64,000 bases of DNA from Caballeronia arvi (lineage in GTDB: Bacteria > Pseudomonadota > Gammaproteobacteria > Burkholderiales > Burkholderiaceae), in NCBI RefSeq assembly GCF_001544695.2, contig NZ_FCOM02000031.1, positions 1 through 64,000 of the forward strand, written 5' to 3'. Numbering within the stretch: the first letter of the stretch is position 1; every line of letters begins with the position of its first letter. Below the pieces are notes generated by a model. That model was not told the DNA's origin, searched no databases, and saw only the letters and a list, made by a program, of their open reading frames with translations. This document shows, one piece after another, positions 8,151 to 17,446 of the stretch. Position numbers and translations under genes: made by a program.

Positions 8151-8990
8151 CTATTTCCCTTGCTGCTGCTGTTGTTGCTGTTGCACTTTCAACTGTTCCT
8201 GGCGCTCCTGCTCCTGCTGTTGCGCCTTTTCCTGGGCCTTTCTTGCCGCTTCCTTCTGACGCGCCTCGACTTCCGCGCGATGTTGCGCCGCTTCCTGCTG
8301 CTTCTGCTCGTACCGCTGCGCCTTGGCGTCGCGTTCCTGCGCGTCCTGCACGCCGCGTGCGCGTGCCTCGTCGAGCTTCTTCTGGTAGTCCGCCTGCTTC
8401 TGATCGTAAGCCTTCTGACTGGCCGCGCGCTGCGGCGCATCGGCCTCGCGCTGCGCGGCGGCGAGCGCGTTCTGACGCTGCTTGTCCTCGAAGGCCTTCT
8501 GGCTCGCCTGCTCGTTCGCTGCACGTTGCGGGGCTTCCGCCTGATATTGCGCCTGCTTGATCGCGGTCTGCTGATCGCGTTCTCTGGCGTGCTCGGCGCG
8601 CTGCTCGTCGTCGAGCGCGAGTTGTTGCTGACGGATCTGCTGACGCGTTTCGCGCATTTCGTTGCGGGCGTTGTCGAGGCAGTGATTCACGAAGAACTTG
8701 CTGTAGCAGTCGTGCTGCTTCACGCCGTAGCGGTAGTTGTTTTCTTCGGTGCGCTGGTCCAGCGCTTTCTGTCGCTGGACGAAACCGGACTTCAGCGCGT
8801 CGTCGGCATTTTGCCCGGACGACGGCTCCGCATCGATCGGACGCGCATTCACGGACGTGCCGGGATCGATCGGCCTGGCGGATTGAGCGCGCGCGTCGCG
8901 CGGCGCGGATATGCCCGTCACGCACAATAGCAAAACAGCCGCCGCGGCCGGCAGGTTCGAAAGACGAAAATTGGGCAAATAATTGGGCAA
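8151..8990 (-). CDS. Secreted Gln-rich coiled-coil protein of unknown function
   Basis: Not recognised. The product is about 279 residues. An N-terminal signal peptide (hydrophobic PAAAAVLLLCVTGI, cleavage probably after ARA near residue 35) points to export. Two Cys at about 95 and 104 (HDCYSKFF, NHCLDNAR) could form a disulfide. The rest is charged, Ala/Gln/Arg/Lys-rich helix with two related units around the motif APQRAA...SQKA. It ends in a poly-Gln run encoded by CAG/CAA codons. The frame has no ATG near its 5' end. The start shown is TTG at 8990, with a second TTG four codons later and no clear ribosome binding site. Overall composition recalls TolA or colicin-import-type linkers, but no domain supports that name. 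Confidence 0.75.
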   Translation of the reverse strand: MPNYLPNFRLSNLPAAAAVLLLCVTGISAPRDARAQSARPIDPGTSVNARPIDAEPSSGQNADDALKSGFVQRQKALDQRTEENNYRYGVKQHDCYSKFFVNHCLDNARNEMRETRQQIRQQQLALDDEQRAEHARERDQQTAIKQAQYQAEAPQRAANEQASQKAFEDKQRQNALAAAQREADAPQRAASQKAYDQKQADYQKKLDEARARGVQDAQERDAKAQRYEQKQQEAAQHRAEVEARQKEAARKAQEKAQQQEQERQEQLKVQQQQQQQQGK

Positions 8991-9217
8991 ATGAGTGAGG
9001 GGCAGCGTGATAAAGAATCAGGTGCGAAGCGGCTTCACCGATGCCCAAATTCTATCACCGCACGCCGGAGCGCTCCGGCATTTATGGCAAAATGCCCGGC
9101 TTCAGCCACCCGGTCCGAAACCCGCTCGCCACGCGGCAACCTGCCCGCAGCGCCTCGCTCACGCGAATCCGGCGCATGCGGTGCGGACCGCCGCCGAGCC
9201 GAAGACAGCGCAGAATC

Positions 9218-11545
9218 ATGACGCAAACCGTAGCACTCAAGATCGTACAGCGCATCGCCACCGAACTCACCGTGCAGCCGCGCCAGGTCGCCGCCGCCGT
9301 GCAGCTTCTCGATGAAGGCTCGACTGTCCCGTTCATCGCCCGATACCGGAAGGAAGTCACGGGCAATCTCGACGACACGCAACTGCGCACGCTCGAAGAG
9401 CGCCTGCTCTATCTGCGCGAGCTCGAAGACCGCCGCGCCGCGATTCTTTCGAGCATCGACGAGCAAGGCAAGCTCACCGACGAATTGCGCAACGCCATCG
9501 AAGGCGCGGACAGCAAGCAGGTGCTCGAAGACCTGTATCTGCCGTACAAGCCCAAGCGCCGCACGCGCGCGCAGATCGCCCGCGAAGCCGGACTCGAGCC
9601 GCTCGCGCAGGCGCTGCTCGCCGATCCGACGCTCGATCCACAGGCCGAAGCGGCAAAGTATGTTGATGCGGACAAAGGCGTCGCCGATACGAAAGCCGCG
9701 CTCGACGGCGCGCGCGACATCCTCTCCGAGCAGTTCGGCGAAACCGCCGAGATCCTCGGCAAGCTGCGCGAGCATCTGTTCAACCAGGGGCTCGTCATGT
9801 CGAGCGTGGTGGACGGCAAGCAAGGCGAGGAAGGCGAAAAATTCCGCGACTACTACGACTACAGCGAAACGATCCGCACCGTGCCGTCGCACCGCGCGCT
9901 TGCGCTGTTCCGTGGCCGCAACGCGGGCGTTTTGAGCGTAAAGCTCGGTCTCGGCGAAGAGCTCGATGCGCAGATTCCGCATCCGGGCGAAGCGATGATC
10001 GCGGGCCATTTCGGTATCGCCAATCGCGGCCGCGCTGCCGACAAATGGCTCTCCGACGTCTGCCGCTGGTGCTGGCGCGTGAAGGTGCAGCCGCATATCG
10101 AAACCGAGTTGCTCACGCAACTGCGCGAAGAAGCCGAGCACGAAGCCATTCGCGTGTTTGCGCGCAATCTGAAGGATTTGCTGCTGGCCGCGCCGGCCGG
10201 CCCGAAGGCCGTGATCGGCCTCGATCCGGGTCTGCGCACGGGCGTGAAGGTCGCAGTCGTCGATCGCACCGGCAAGGTGCTCGCCACCGACACCATCTAT
10301 CCGCACGAGCCGCGCCGCGACTGGGACGGTTCCCTTGCAAAGCTCGCGCGTATCGCGGCGCAGACGCAAGCCGAGCTCGTGTCGATCGGCAACGGCACGG
10401 CATCGCGCGAAACCGACAAACTCGCGAGCGAGCTCATCGCGAAGCATCCGGAGCTGAAGCTGCAGAAAATCGTCGTGTCGGAAGCGGGCGCGTCGGTGTA
10501 TTCGGCGTCGGAACTGGCGGCGAAGGAATTTCCGGATCTCGATGTCTCCTTGCGCGGCGCGGTGTCGATCGCGCGGCGTCTGCAGGACCCGCTCGCCGAA
10601 CTCGTGAAGATCGAGCCGAAGGCGATCGGCGTCGGCCAGTATCAGCACGACGTGAATCAGCGCGAACTCGCGCGCTCGCTCGATGCGGTCGTCGAGGATT
10701 GCGTGAACGCGGTCGGCGTCGATGCGAACACAGCGTCCGTCGCGCTGCTCGCGCGCGTATCGGGGCTGAACGGAACGCTCGCGCGCAATATCGTCGATTT
10801 CCGCGATGCCAACGGGCCGTTCCCGTCGCGCGAGCATCTGAAGAAGGTGCCGCGTCTCGGCGATAAAACCTTCGAGCAGGCAGCGGGCTTCTTGCGCATC
10901 AACAACGGCGAGAATCCGCTCGATCGCTCGTCGGTGCATCCGGAGGCGTATCCGGTCGTCGAGCGCATTCTCGCGAAGATCAAGAAGCATATCGGCGATG
11001 TGCTCGGCAAGCGCGAAGCGTTGACGGGTCTTTCACCGACGGAATTCGTCGACGATCGTTTCGGTCTGCCGACCGTGCGCGACATTCTCACCGAGCTCGA
11101 AAAGCCTGGCCGCGATCCGCGCCCCGAGTTCAAGACGGCGACGTTCAAGGAAGGCATCGAGAAGATATCGGATCTGGTACCGGGCATGATCCTCGAAGGC
11201 GTCGTGACCAACGTGGCTGCTTTCGGCGCGTTCGTCGATATCGGCGTGCATCAGGACGGCCTCGTACACGTTTCGGCGCTGTCGACGAAGTTCGTCAAGG
11301 ACCCGCATGAAGTCGTGAAAGCCGGTCAAATCGTGAAGGTGAAAGTGCTGGAAACCGATGTGAAGCGCCAGCGCATTTCACTCACGATGCGCCTCGACGA
11401 CGACCTCGCGCCGGCATCCGACAACGCAGGATCGCAGTCACGCGGCTCTTCGCAGGATCGCCGGCGCGATGCACGTCCGAATCAGCGACGCGAGCCGGAG
11501 CCGGGAGGCGCAATGGCCGCAGCGTTCGCTAAACTGAAACGCTGA
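9218..11545 (+). CDS. tex: Transcription accessory protein Tex (S1 RNA-binding)
   Basis: Conserved nucleic-acid-binding protein, 775 residues, homologous to Tex/YhgF and related to eukaryotic Spt6. Expected order: helical N-terminal domain, YqgF/RNase-H-like domain (AVIGLDPGLRTGVKVAVVD at about residues 330-350), helix-hairpin-helix pair (ARVSGLNGTLARNIVDFR ... VPRLGDKTFEQAAGF), and a C-terminal S1 domain (PGMILEGVVTNVAAFGAFVD). It ends in a basic low-complexity tail. The ATG at 9218 begins the conserved MTQTVALKIVQ. The open frame extends upstream to 9041 without similarity to the family. It is followed by a strong terminator. Confidence 0.95.
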   Translation: MTQTVALKIVQRIATELTVQPRQVAAAVQLLDEGSTVPFIARYRKEVTGNLDDTQLRTLEERLLYLRELEDRRAAILSSIDEQGKLTDELRNAIEGADSKQVLEDLYLPYKPKRRTRAQIAREAGLEPLAQALLADPTLDPQAEAAKYVDADKGVADTKAALDGARDILSEQFGETAEILGKLREHLFNQGLVMSSVVDGKQGEEGEKFRDYYDYSETIRTVPSHRALALFRGRNAGVLSVKLGLGEELDAQIPHPGEAMIAGHFGIANRGRAADKWLSDVCRWCWRVKVQPHIETELLTQLREEAEHEAIRVFARNLKDLLLAAPAGPKAVIGLDPGLRTGVKVAVVDRTGKVLATDTIYPHEPRRDWDGSLAKLARIAAQTQAELVSIGNGTASRETDKLASELIAKHPELKLQKIVVSEAGASVYSASELAAKEFPDLDVSLRGAVSIARRLQDPLAELVKIEPKAIGVGQYQHDVNQRELARSLDAVVEDCVNAVGVDANTASVALLARVSGLNGTLARNIVDFRDANGPFPSREHLKKVPRLGDKTFEQAAGFLRINNGENPLDRSSVHPEAYPVVERILAKIKKHIGDVLGKREALTGLSPTEFVDDRFGLPTVRDILTELEKPGRDPRPEFKTATFKEGIEKISDLVPGMILEGVVTNVAAFGAFVDIGVHQDGLVHVSALSTKFVKDPHEVVKAGQIVKVKVLETDVKRQRISLTMRLDDDLAPASDNAGSQSRGSSQDRRRDARPNQRREPEPGGAMAAAFAKLKR

Positions 11546-11561
11546 AGCCGGACGCCAAAGC

Positions 11562-11591
11562 AAAAACCCCACGTTTTCACGTGGGGTTTTT
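11562..11591. terminator. Bidirectional intrinsic terminator between tex and kup
   Basis: A perfect 13-base arm (AAAAACCCCACGT) pairs with ACGTGGGGTTTTT across a TTTC loop, followed by more T residues. Its A and T flanks let it stop tex (plus) and kup (minus), which converge here. Confidence 0.92.
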
Positions 11592-11617
11592 CTTTTTTGA
11601 CACTGCAAAACGCTTCG

Positions 11618-13510
11618 TCAGATCTCGATTTTCGTTCCCAGCTCGACGACGCGATTTGCGGGAATACTGAAGAAATCCGTCGGCTTCGCCGCGTTCTGGT
11701 GCATCCATGCGAACACGCGCTCGCGCCACACCGACATGCCCGGTAATTCCGTTGGCACGACGGTTTCTCGCGCCATGAAAAACGACGTGTCCATCAGTTC
11801 GAAGGTCATCGCGTGCGAGCGCGTGATCTGCTCGAGCACCTCCTTCACATCCGGTGTCTCGTTGAAGCCGTACGCCGCCTTCACGAGGAACAGCCCGCCG
11901 CCGATATCCTTCACTTCGAGCCGATGCGCGTCATCGACATAGGGAATGTCGCGCGTCTTGAAGTTCATGAAGATGGTGCGTTCGTGCAGCACCTTGTTGT
12001 GCTTCAGGTTGTGCAGGAGACTCACGGGCACGAGCGAATCACTGCCGGTGAGATAAATGGCCGTGCCCGACACGCGATGCGGCGGATGCGCAAGCAAGCC
12101 TTGCAGGAACGGCATGAGCGGGATGCCGTCCGCGGCCGTGCGATCCTTCACGATCATGCGGCCCTTGTACCAAGTCATCAGCAGGAAGAAGAGTGCGCCG
12201 CCGATGCACAACGGCAGCCAGCCGCCCTGTTCGATCTTGAGCAGACTCGCACCGAAAAAACCGATGTCGATCATGAGGAACACGGCGATCATCCCGCCGA
12301 CGAGAAAGCGGTTCCAGCCCCACAGATTCACCATCACGACCGACACGAGGATGGTGGTCGTGAGCATCGTCGCGGTGACGGCGAGACCATACGCTGCCGC
12401 GAGATTTTCCGAGCTCTTGAAGCCGATGACGATGCACAGGATGATGAAGAGCAGCATCCAGTTCACGAGCGGAATATAGATCTGGCCGATCGCGAGTTCC
12501 GACGTATGCAGAATCTTCATGCGCGGCACGTAGCCGAGCTGGATTGCCTGACTCGTCAGCGAATACGCGCCCGAGATGACAGCCTGCGACGCGATCACGG
12601 TGGCGACCGTCGACAGAATCACGAGCGGCAGCAAGGCCCAGTCGGGCGCGAGCAGAAAGAACGGGCTTTCGATGGCCTTCGGGTCGTGCATCAGCAATGC
12701 GCCCTGGCCGAAGTAATTCAGCAGCAGCGAGGGCATCACGAGGCCGTACCAGCCATAGCGGATCGGCTTCGCGCCGAAGTGTCCCATGTCCGCGTACAGC
12801 GCTTCCGCACCCGTCAGCACGAGCACGACTGAGCCGAGCACGATATACGCCTGCAGCACGTGCTGCGCCATGAAGGAAATCGCGTAGTACGGATTGAGCG
12901 CGACGATGATGCGCGGCTCCTTGATGATGTGCGCTGCGCCCAGCACCGCGAGGGTCACGAACCACACGACCATGATCGGGCCGAAGAGCTTGCCGACCAC
13001 CGCCGTGCCGTGTCGCTGAATCCAGAACAGCGCGATCAGGATGACGATCGTGATCGGCAGCACATAAGGCGTGAGCTTGGGCGCGGCGATCTCGAGACCT
13101 TCGACGGCCGACAGCACCGACATCGCCGGCGTGATGACCGCGTCGCCATAGAACATGCAGGCGCCGAAGATGCCGAGCATCATCAGCACGCCCGAGACCT
13201 TGCCCGCGCCTCCGACGCTGCGCAGCGCGAGCGTGGTCATCGCGAACACGCCGCCTTCGCCGTTGTTGTCGGCGCGCATGACGAAGAGCACGTACTTGAC
13301 GGCGACCACCATGACGATCGCCCAGAACAGCAAGGAGATGACGCCGAGGATCGACGCCTCGGACAAGCCGATGCCGTGCGACGGGCTGAAGGCTTCCTTC
13401 AACGAATAGAGAGGACTCGTGCCGATATCGCCGAATACGACGCCGATGGCCGCGAGCGCAAGCGAGGAAAGGGGTTGTTTATGCTCGTGCGCGTGAGTCG
13501 TGTTAGTCAT
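11618..13510 (-). CDS. kup: Low-affinity potassium uptake protein Kup
   Basis: Potassium:proton symporter of the KUP/HAK/KT family in the inner membrane. The family signature GVVFGDIGTSPLYSLKEAF occurs at about residues 22-41. About twelve hydrophobic segments fill residues 15-460, and a cytosolic C-terminal domain follows. Length (630) matches the family (about 620-630). Transcribed convergently with tex; nothing in the neighbourhood suggests an operon partner. Confidence 0.95.
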   Translation of the reverse strand: MTNTTHAHEHKQPLSSLALAAIGVVFGDIGTSPLYSLKEAFSPSHGIGLSEASILGVISLLFWAIVMVVAVKYVLFVMRADNNGEGGVFAMTTLALRSVGGAGKVSGVLMMLGIFGACMFYGDAVITPAMSVLSAVEGLEIAAPKLTPYVLPITIVILIALFWIQRHGTAVVGKLFGPIMVVWFVTLAVLGAAHIIKEPRIIVALNPYYAISFMAQHVLQAYIVLGSVVLVLTGAEALYADMGHFGAKPIRYGWYGLVMPSLLLNYFGQGALLMHDPKAIESPFFLLAPDWALLPLVILSTVATVIASQAVISGAYSLTSQAIQLGYVPRMKILHTSELAIGQIYIPLVNWMLLFIILCIVIGFKSSENLAAAYGLAVTATMLTTTILVSVVMVNLWGWNRFLVGGMIAVFLMIDIGFFGASLLKIEQGGWLPLCIGGALFFLLMTWYKGRMIVKDRTAADGIPLMPFLQGLLAHPPHRVSGTAIYLTGSDSLVPVSLLHNLKHNKVLHERTIFMNFKTRDIPYVDDAHRLEVKDIGGGLFLVKAAYGFNETPDVKEVLEQITRSHAMTFELMDTSFFMARETVVPTELPGMSVWRERVFAWMHQNAAKPTDFFSIPANRVVELGTKIEI

Positions 13511-13700
13511 AAAAGCGAGATATCCGTCCAGGGCGGAATAAAACGAACGCCATTCTATCTAACGTCGCACGAGAAGACGCCCTCTCGCGTGTTGCTCATG
13601 CGCCACGACAGACGCGAGTGAGAGTTTAGCATCGTGCCTCGTGTGCGTCGGCGGGCGTGCTCGTCATGATTCGTCGCGCTCGTCGGCCGGTCGCGGAAAC

Positions 13701-13742
13701 AAAAACGCCGTTACGCCCGGCAGTGTGCCAGGCGAACGGCGC
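13701..13742 (-). terminator. Intrinsic terminator downstream of the phosphoribosyltransferase gene
   Basis: On the minus strand the repeat CGCCGTTCGCC ... GGGCGTAACGGCG (one bulged base) forms a long stem followed by TTTTTG. It lies about 40 bases past the stop at 13781 and ends the purA-side transcription unit. Confidence 0.75.
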
Positions 13743-13780
13743 TCGTCTCGTCATGCGGTGAAACGATCAGGCGGCGTGAA

Positions 13781-14341
13781 TCATCCGCGGCCGTTTTGCA
13801 TGCCTCGCTTGATCCACGCGCCGAGGTTATGCGGGCGCACCGTGTCCCACTCCTCGAACGGCTGATGAATCCACGGGTTCGTTTCGAGAAACTGAACGTG
13901 ATAGTCAGGCGTGATCTTCGAGCACGCCTTGTACCAGAGCACCGCCGAGCGCACCGACGTGATGCCCGGATAGCGTTCCTTCAGATGCTCCTGCACGCGC
14001 GCGAGCGTGACGCCGGAGTCGACGAGATCGTCGACGAGGAGCACGTTGCCGGAGAGATCGCCGCGCGTCATCGTGATGTATTGCGCGATGTCGAGCTCGC
14101 CCTGCTCCGTGCCCGCGGCTTCGCGGTACGAACTCGTCGCGAGAATGGCGAGCGGCAGGTCGTAGATGCGCGAGAGCTGATCGCCCACGCGCAGGCCGCC
14201 GCGCGCGAGACACAGGATCTTGTCGAACTTCCAGCCCGACTCGTGCACCTTCAGTGCGAGGACTTCGATCAGCCGGTGGTATTCATCCCAGCCGACCCAG
14301 AGGTTCTTTTCGTCGTTGCGCGGGTCCGTCATCGCGATCAT
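13781..14341 (-). CDS. Purine-type phosphoribosyltransferase
   Basis: Type I phosphoribosyltransferase of 186 residues. The PRPP-binding loop VLLVDDLVDSGVTL lies at about 100-113. ILCLARGGLRVGDQLSR fits the pyrophosphate-binding loop of xanthine/hypoxanthine-guanine-type enzymes. The probable role is purine base salvage, which fits its place just downstream of purA on the same strand. The exact base specificity cannot be told, and some relatives are annotated simply as phosphoribosyltransferase or as Gpt/Hpt-like. The ATG at 14341 has AAGAG upstream; an in-frame ATG at 14332 is an alternative start. Confidence 0.85.
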   Translation of the reverse strand: MIAMTDPRNDEKNLWVGWDEYHRLIEVLALKVHESGWKFDKILCLARGGLRVGDQLSRIYDLPLAILATSSYREAAGTEQGELDIAQYITMTRGDLSGNVLLVDDLVDSGVTLARVQEHLKERYPGITSVRSAVLWYKACSKITPDYHVQFLETNPWIHQPFEEWDTVRPHNLGAWIKRGMQNGRG

Positions 14342-14376
14342 GGTGAGGCTCTTTCAAATGCTTAGGTTATATACGA

Positions 14377-14403
14377 AATGTGGCCGCAGGAGGCGGCCAC
14401 ATT
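14377..14403 (-). terminator. Perfect 11-bp stem-loop between purA and the phosphoribosyltransferase gene
   Basis: AATGTGGCCGC and GCGGCCACATT pair perfectly around a 5-base loop. It sits 40 bases after the purA stop. The T-run on either strand is short (ATTTCG on the minus strand), so it may be a partial terminator, a processing site or an mRNA-stabilising hairpin. Confidence 0.45.
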
Positions 14404-14442
14404 CTTTACAGCGTCCGGTTCGGGTCGAGGCTCTTCGAGCGC

Positions 14443-15789
14443 TCAGACCTTGAACGGATGGCGAAGCAGGATGGTCTCGTCGCGATCCGGGCCGGTCGAC
14501 ACCATGTCGATCGGCACGCCCGCCACTTCCTGCACGCGCGTGAGATAGGCGCGCGCGTTCGCGGGCAGCGCATCCCATTGCGTGATGCCGATGGTGCTTT
14601 CCTTCCAGCCGCCGAAGGTTTCGTACACCGGCTCGCAACGCGCCACTTCCGATGCGCCGCGCGGCAGGATGTCGACCGGCTTGCCGTCGAGCGTGTAGCC
14701 CGTGCAGAGCTTCACTTCGTCGAGACCGTCGAGCACGTCGAGCTTGGTCATGCACAGGCCCGAGATGCCGTTGATCTGAATCGAACGGCGCAGCGCGGCG
14801 GCATCGAGCCAGCCGGTGCGGCGCGGACGGCCGGTCACCGAGCCGAATTCCTTGCCGACGGTCGCGAGGTTCAGGCCGATCTGGTCCTGGCGTTGCGCAT
14901 TGTCGGCGTCGTACAGTTCGCTCGGGAACGGGCCCGAACCGACGCGCGTGCAATACGCCTTGGTGATGCCGAGAATGTAGTTCAGGCGCTGCGGACCGAT
15001 ACCCGCGCCTGCAGTGGCCGCACCCGCGACGCAGTTGCTCGACGTGACGTACGGATACGTACCGTGGTCGATATCGAGCAGCGTGCCTTGCGCGCCTTCG
15101 AACAGCAGGTTGCTGCCGGCGTGGTTGGCATCGTAGAGACGACGGGAGACGTCGGTGACCATCGGCGCGAGACGGTCGGCGTAACCGAGCATCGTGTCGA
15201 GCGTTTCCTGATAGTCGACGGCTTTCGCGCCGAGATATTGCGTCAGCACGAAGTTGTGGAAATCGAGCGCTTCACGCAGGCGTTCCTCGAACACCGCACG
15301 GTCGAAGAGATCCTGCACGCGCAGGCCGCGGCGGGCCACTTTGTCTTCGTACGCCGGGCCGATGCCGCGGCCGGTCGTGCCGATCTTGCCCGCGCCGCGC
15401 TTGGCTTCGCGCGCCTGGTCGATGGCGACGTGATACGGCAGAACGAGCGTGGCGGCTTCGGAAATGAAAAGACGCTTCTGAACGTCGACGCCCGCGGCTT
15501 CGAGTTCGTCGATTTCCTTGAAGAGCGCTTCCGGCGACAACACGACGCCATTGCCGATGTAACAGGCCGTGCCCGCGCGCATGATGCCCGACGGAATGAG
15601 GCGCAGAATGGTTTTCTTGCCGCCGATGATGAGCGTATGGCCGGCGTTGTGACCGCCCTGGAAGCGCACGACGCCCTGGGCGTGGTCCGTCAGCCAGTCG
15701 ACGATCTTGCCCTTGCCCTCATCACCCCACTGGGTGCCCACCACGACGACGTTGCGCCCGGGGTTCACATTCACTGCGCTGGCAGACAT
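14443..15789 (-). CDS. purA: Adenylosuccinate synthetase
   Basis: Joins IMP and aspartate using GTP to give adenylosuccinate, the first committed step to AMP. The glycine-rich GTP loop GDEGKGK is at residues 22-28. The conserved HNAGHT, GRGIGPAYEDK and PTRTGW-like segments (seen here as RPRRTGWLDA) are present. Length of 448 is normal. The hisZ-purA-phosphoribosyltransferase order on one strand is common in Burkholderiaceae. Confidence 0.97.
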   Translation of the reverse strand: MSASAVNVNPGRNVVVVGTQWGDEGKGKIVDWLTDHAQGVVRFQGGHNAGHTLIIGGKKTILRLIPSGIMRAGTACYIGNGVVLSPEALFKEIDELEAAGVDVQKRLFISEAATLVLPYHVAIDQAREAKRGAGKIGTTGRGIGPAYEDKVARRGLRVQDLFDRAVFEERLREALDFHNFVLTQYLGAKAVDYQETLDTMLGYADRLAPMVTDVSRRLYDANHAGSNLLFEGAQGTLLDIDHGTYPYVTSSNCVAGAATAGAGIGPQRLNYILGITKAYCTRVGSGPFPSELYDADNAQRQDQIGLNLATVGKEFGSVTGRPRRTGWLDAAALRRSIQINGISGLCMTKLDVLDGLDEVKLCTGYTLDGKPVDILPRGASEVARCEPVYETFGGWKESTIGITQWDALPANARAYLTRVQEVAGVPIDMVSTGPDRDETILLRHPFKV

Positions 15790-15941
15790 GTTGATTCGTT
15801 AGCTGGTTAAAAACGTATTTTACCTATGTTCGCGAAAGGTTCCGAATTTTTCGGGACGCGTTTCGCGATTTCGTCACGCTCGCATGATTGGTATCGGCTA
15901 ACAAAAAGTCCTTGCCGATCAAGCGACTGTAGTCATCTCGC

Positions 15942-17093
15942 TCAGGCGCGCGCCTCGACTGTCCACTTGCCGTCACGCTCAACGAGCACGCGGTCGAACG
16001 CGAATTCATCGAGGACGTGATCGTGGCCGGGCAGCGCCTGAATCACCACTTCGCCCGCGCCGCGCAGCGCCTGAATCGCCGCGCGCAACGGTTCGTCGTG
16101 CTTCCACGGCGCGAGGATCGCGCTGCCGCGGGCATCGACGGGCGAGATGCGCGCCACTTCGCGCAGGTCGAGCGAAAAGCCCGTCGCGGGTCGCGCACGG
16201 CCGTACGCGAGGCCAACGTCGTCGTAACGGCCGCCTCGTGCTACAGCATTCGGCACGCCATCGATGTAAGCGGAGAACATCACGCCGCTGTGATACGCGT
16301 AGCCGCGCAAATCCGCGAGATCGATCATCAACTCCGCGCCTTCGACCTGACTCGCGAGGAACGCGAGATCGTCGAGCGCGCGCGCGATCACCGGCAGATT
16401 CGGCAGGCGGCCACGCGCGATCTGCAACACCGATGCATCGCCATAAAGCGACGGCAGCGCGCGCAGCGCCTCGCGCGGCACCTGTCCGAGATGCGCGGTG
16501 AGTTCGTTCAGGCGCGGCACGTCCTTGCTCGCGAGCGCCTCATAGAGCGCTTCGCCGAGTGAAGCCGCAGCCGGTTCGAGCTCCAGCAGCGCGGCGAGCA
16601 CGCCCGCGTGGCACAAATCGAGACGCACTTTCCTCAGACCTGCCAGATGCAGCGAATCGAGCATCAGCTGCTGGATTTCGAGATCGGCTTCGAGCCCGGC
16701 GTGACCGTAGATTTCAGCCCCGATCTGAATCTGCTCGCGCGTCGCGTGCAGCCCGCGCGGCCGCGTGTGCAGCACGACGCCCGCGTAGCACAGGCGCGTC
16801 ACGCCTTGCCGGTTCAGCAAGTGCGCGTCGATGCGCGAGACCTGCGGCGTGATGTCCGCGCGCAGGCCCAGCGTACGTCCGGACAATTGGTCGACGAGCT
16901 TGAAGGTGCGCAAGTTCAGGTCGCTTCCACCGCTCGTCAGCAGCGATTCGAGATACTCGAGCATCGGCGGCATCACGAGTTCGTAGCCGTACGAACGGAA
17001 ACGATCGAGCAGGCGGCGGCGCAGCTCTTCGATCTTGCGGGCTTCCGACGGCAGAACGTCGGCGATATTCTCGGGAAGTAACCAGGTGGACAT
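15942..17093 (-). CDS. hisZ: ATP phosphoribosyltransferase regulatory subunit
   Basis: HisZ is a histidyl-tRNA-synthetase paralogue without tRNA charging. It forms the active complex with short-form HisG, the first enzyme of histidine synthesis. The N-terminal half shows the class II synthetase fold (YELVMPPMLEYLESLL, FKLVDQLSGRTLGLRADITPQVSR). The 383 residues lack the C-terminal anticodon-binding domain present in the true HisS elsewhere in this window (25255-26604). This implies the organism uses a short HisG encoded elsewhere. A gap of about 150 bases separates it from purA. Confidence 0.95.
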   Translation of the reverse strand: MSTWLLPENIADVLPSEARKIEELRRRLLDRFRSYGYELVMPPMLEYLESLLTSGGSDLNLRTFKLVDQLSGRTLGLRADITPQVSRIDAHLLNRQGVTRLCYAGVVLHTRPRGLHATREQIQIGAEIYGHAGLEADLEIQQLMLDSLHLAGLRKVRLDLCHAGVLAALLELEPAAASLGEALYEALASKDVPRLNELTAHLGQVPREALRALPSLYGDASVLQIARGRLPNLPVIARALDDLAFLASQVEGAELMIDLADLRGYAYHSGVMFSAYIDGVPNAVARGGRYDDVGLAYGRARPATGFSLDLREVARISPVDARGSAILAPWKHDEPLRAAIQALRGAGEVVIQALPGHDHVLDEFAFDRVLVERDGKWTVEARA

Positions 17094-17202
17094 CGATGCG
17101 ATTCCTACGGGACGCGAAGTTCGGCGATCGCGGACTTCAACGGTCAGGGACGAAAAGATAAAGACAAGATAGGCGAAACGGCGGCCTGCTGCCCGGTGCG
17201 AC

Positions 17203-17388
17203 TCACGTCGCGATCAGCAGCAGGATGAGCCCGAGCACCATCGCGATCAGTCCGCCGATGCGGATATGGTGCGTGGGCCGCTCCGCGATGCGGCGAAAGG
17301 TATCGCGCCACGCGGTCGGGAAAACGAAGGGAAACATGCCTTCGATGATCAACATCAACGCAACAGCGAGCAGTAACGTCTCGGCCAT
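17203..17388 (-). CDS. Small membrane protein, DUF2065 family
   Basis: 61 residues with two hydrophobic segments (about 3-25 and 43-60) joined by a basic loop (AWRDTFRRIAERPTHHIRIGG). This is the hallmark of DUF2065 (YjeT-like) proteins. In proteobacteria these genes regularly sit next to hflC and hflK, as here. The function is unknown; a role linked to the HflKC membrane complex is inference from context. Confidence 0.88.
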   Translation of the reverse strand: MAETLLLAVALMLIIEGMFPFVFPTAWRDTFRRIAERPTHHIRIGGLIAMVLGLILLLIAT

Positions 17389-17446
17389 GTCCAGGGGAAT
17401 TTAGGCGCCGCGCCGGCCAGAATCCGGTGCGCGGCGCGGGCGGGAA

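Noticed and set aside
9035..10990. 651-residue open frame antisense to tex
   Set aside because: Same shadow effect; the plus-strand frame encodes a full conserved Tex protein.
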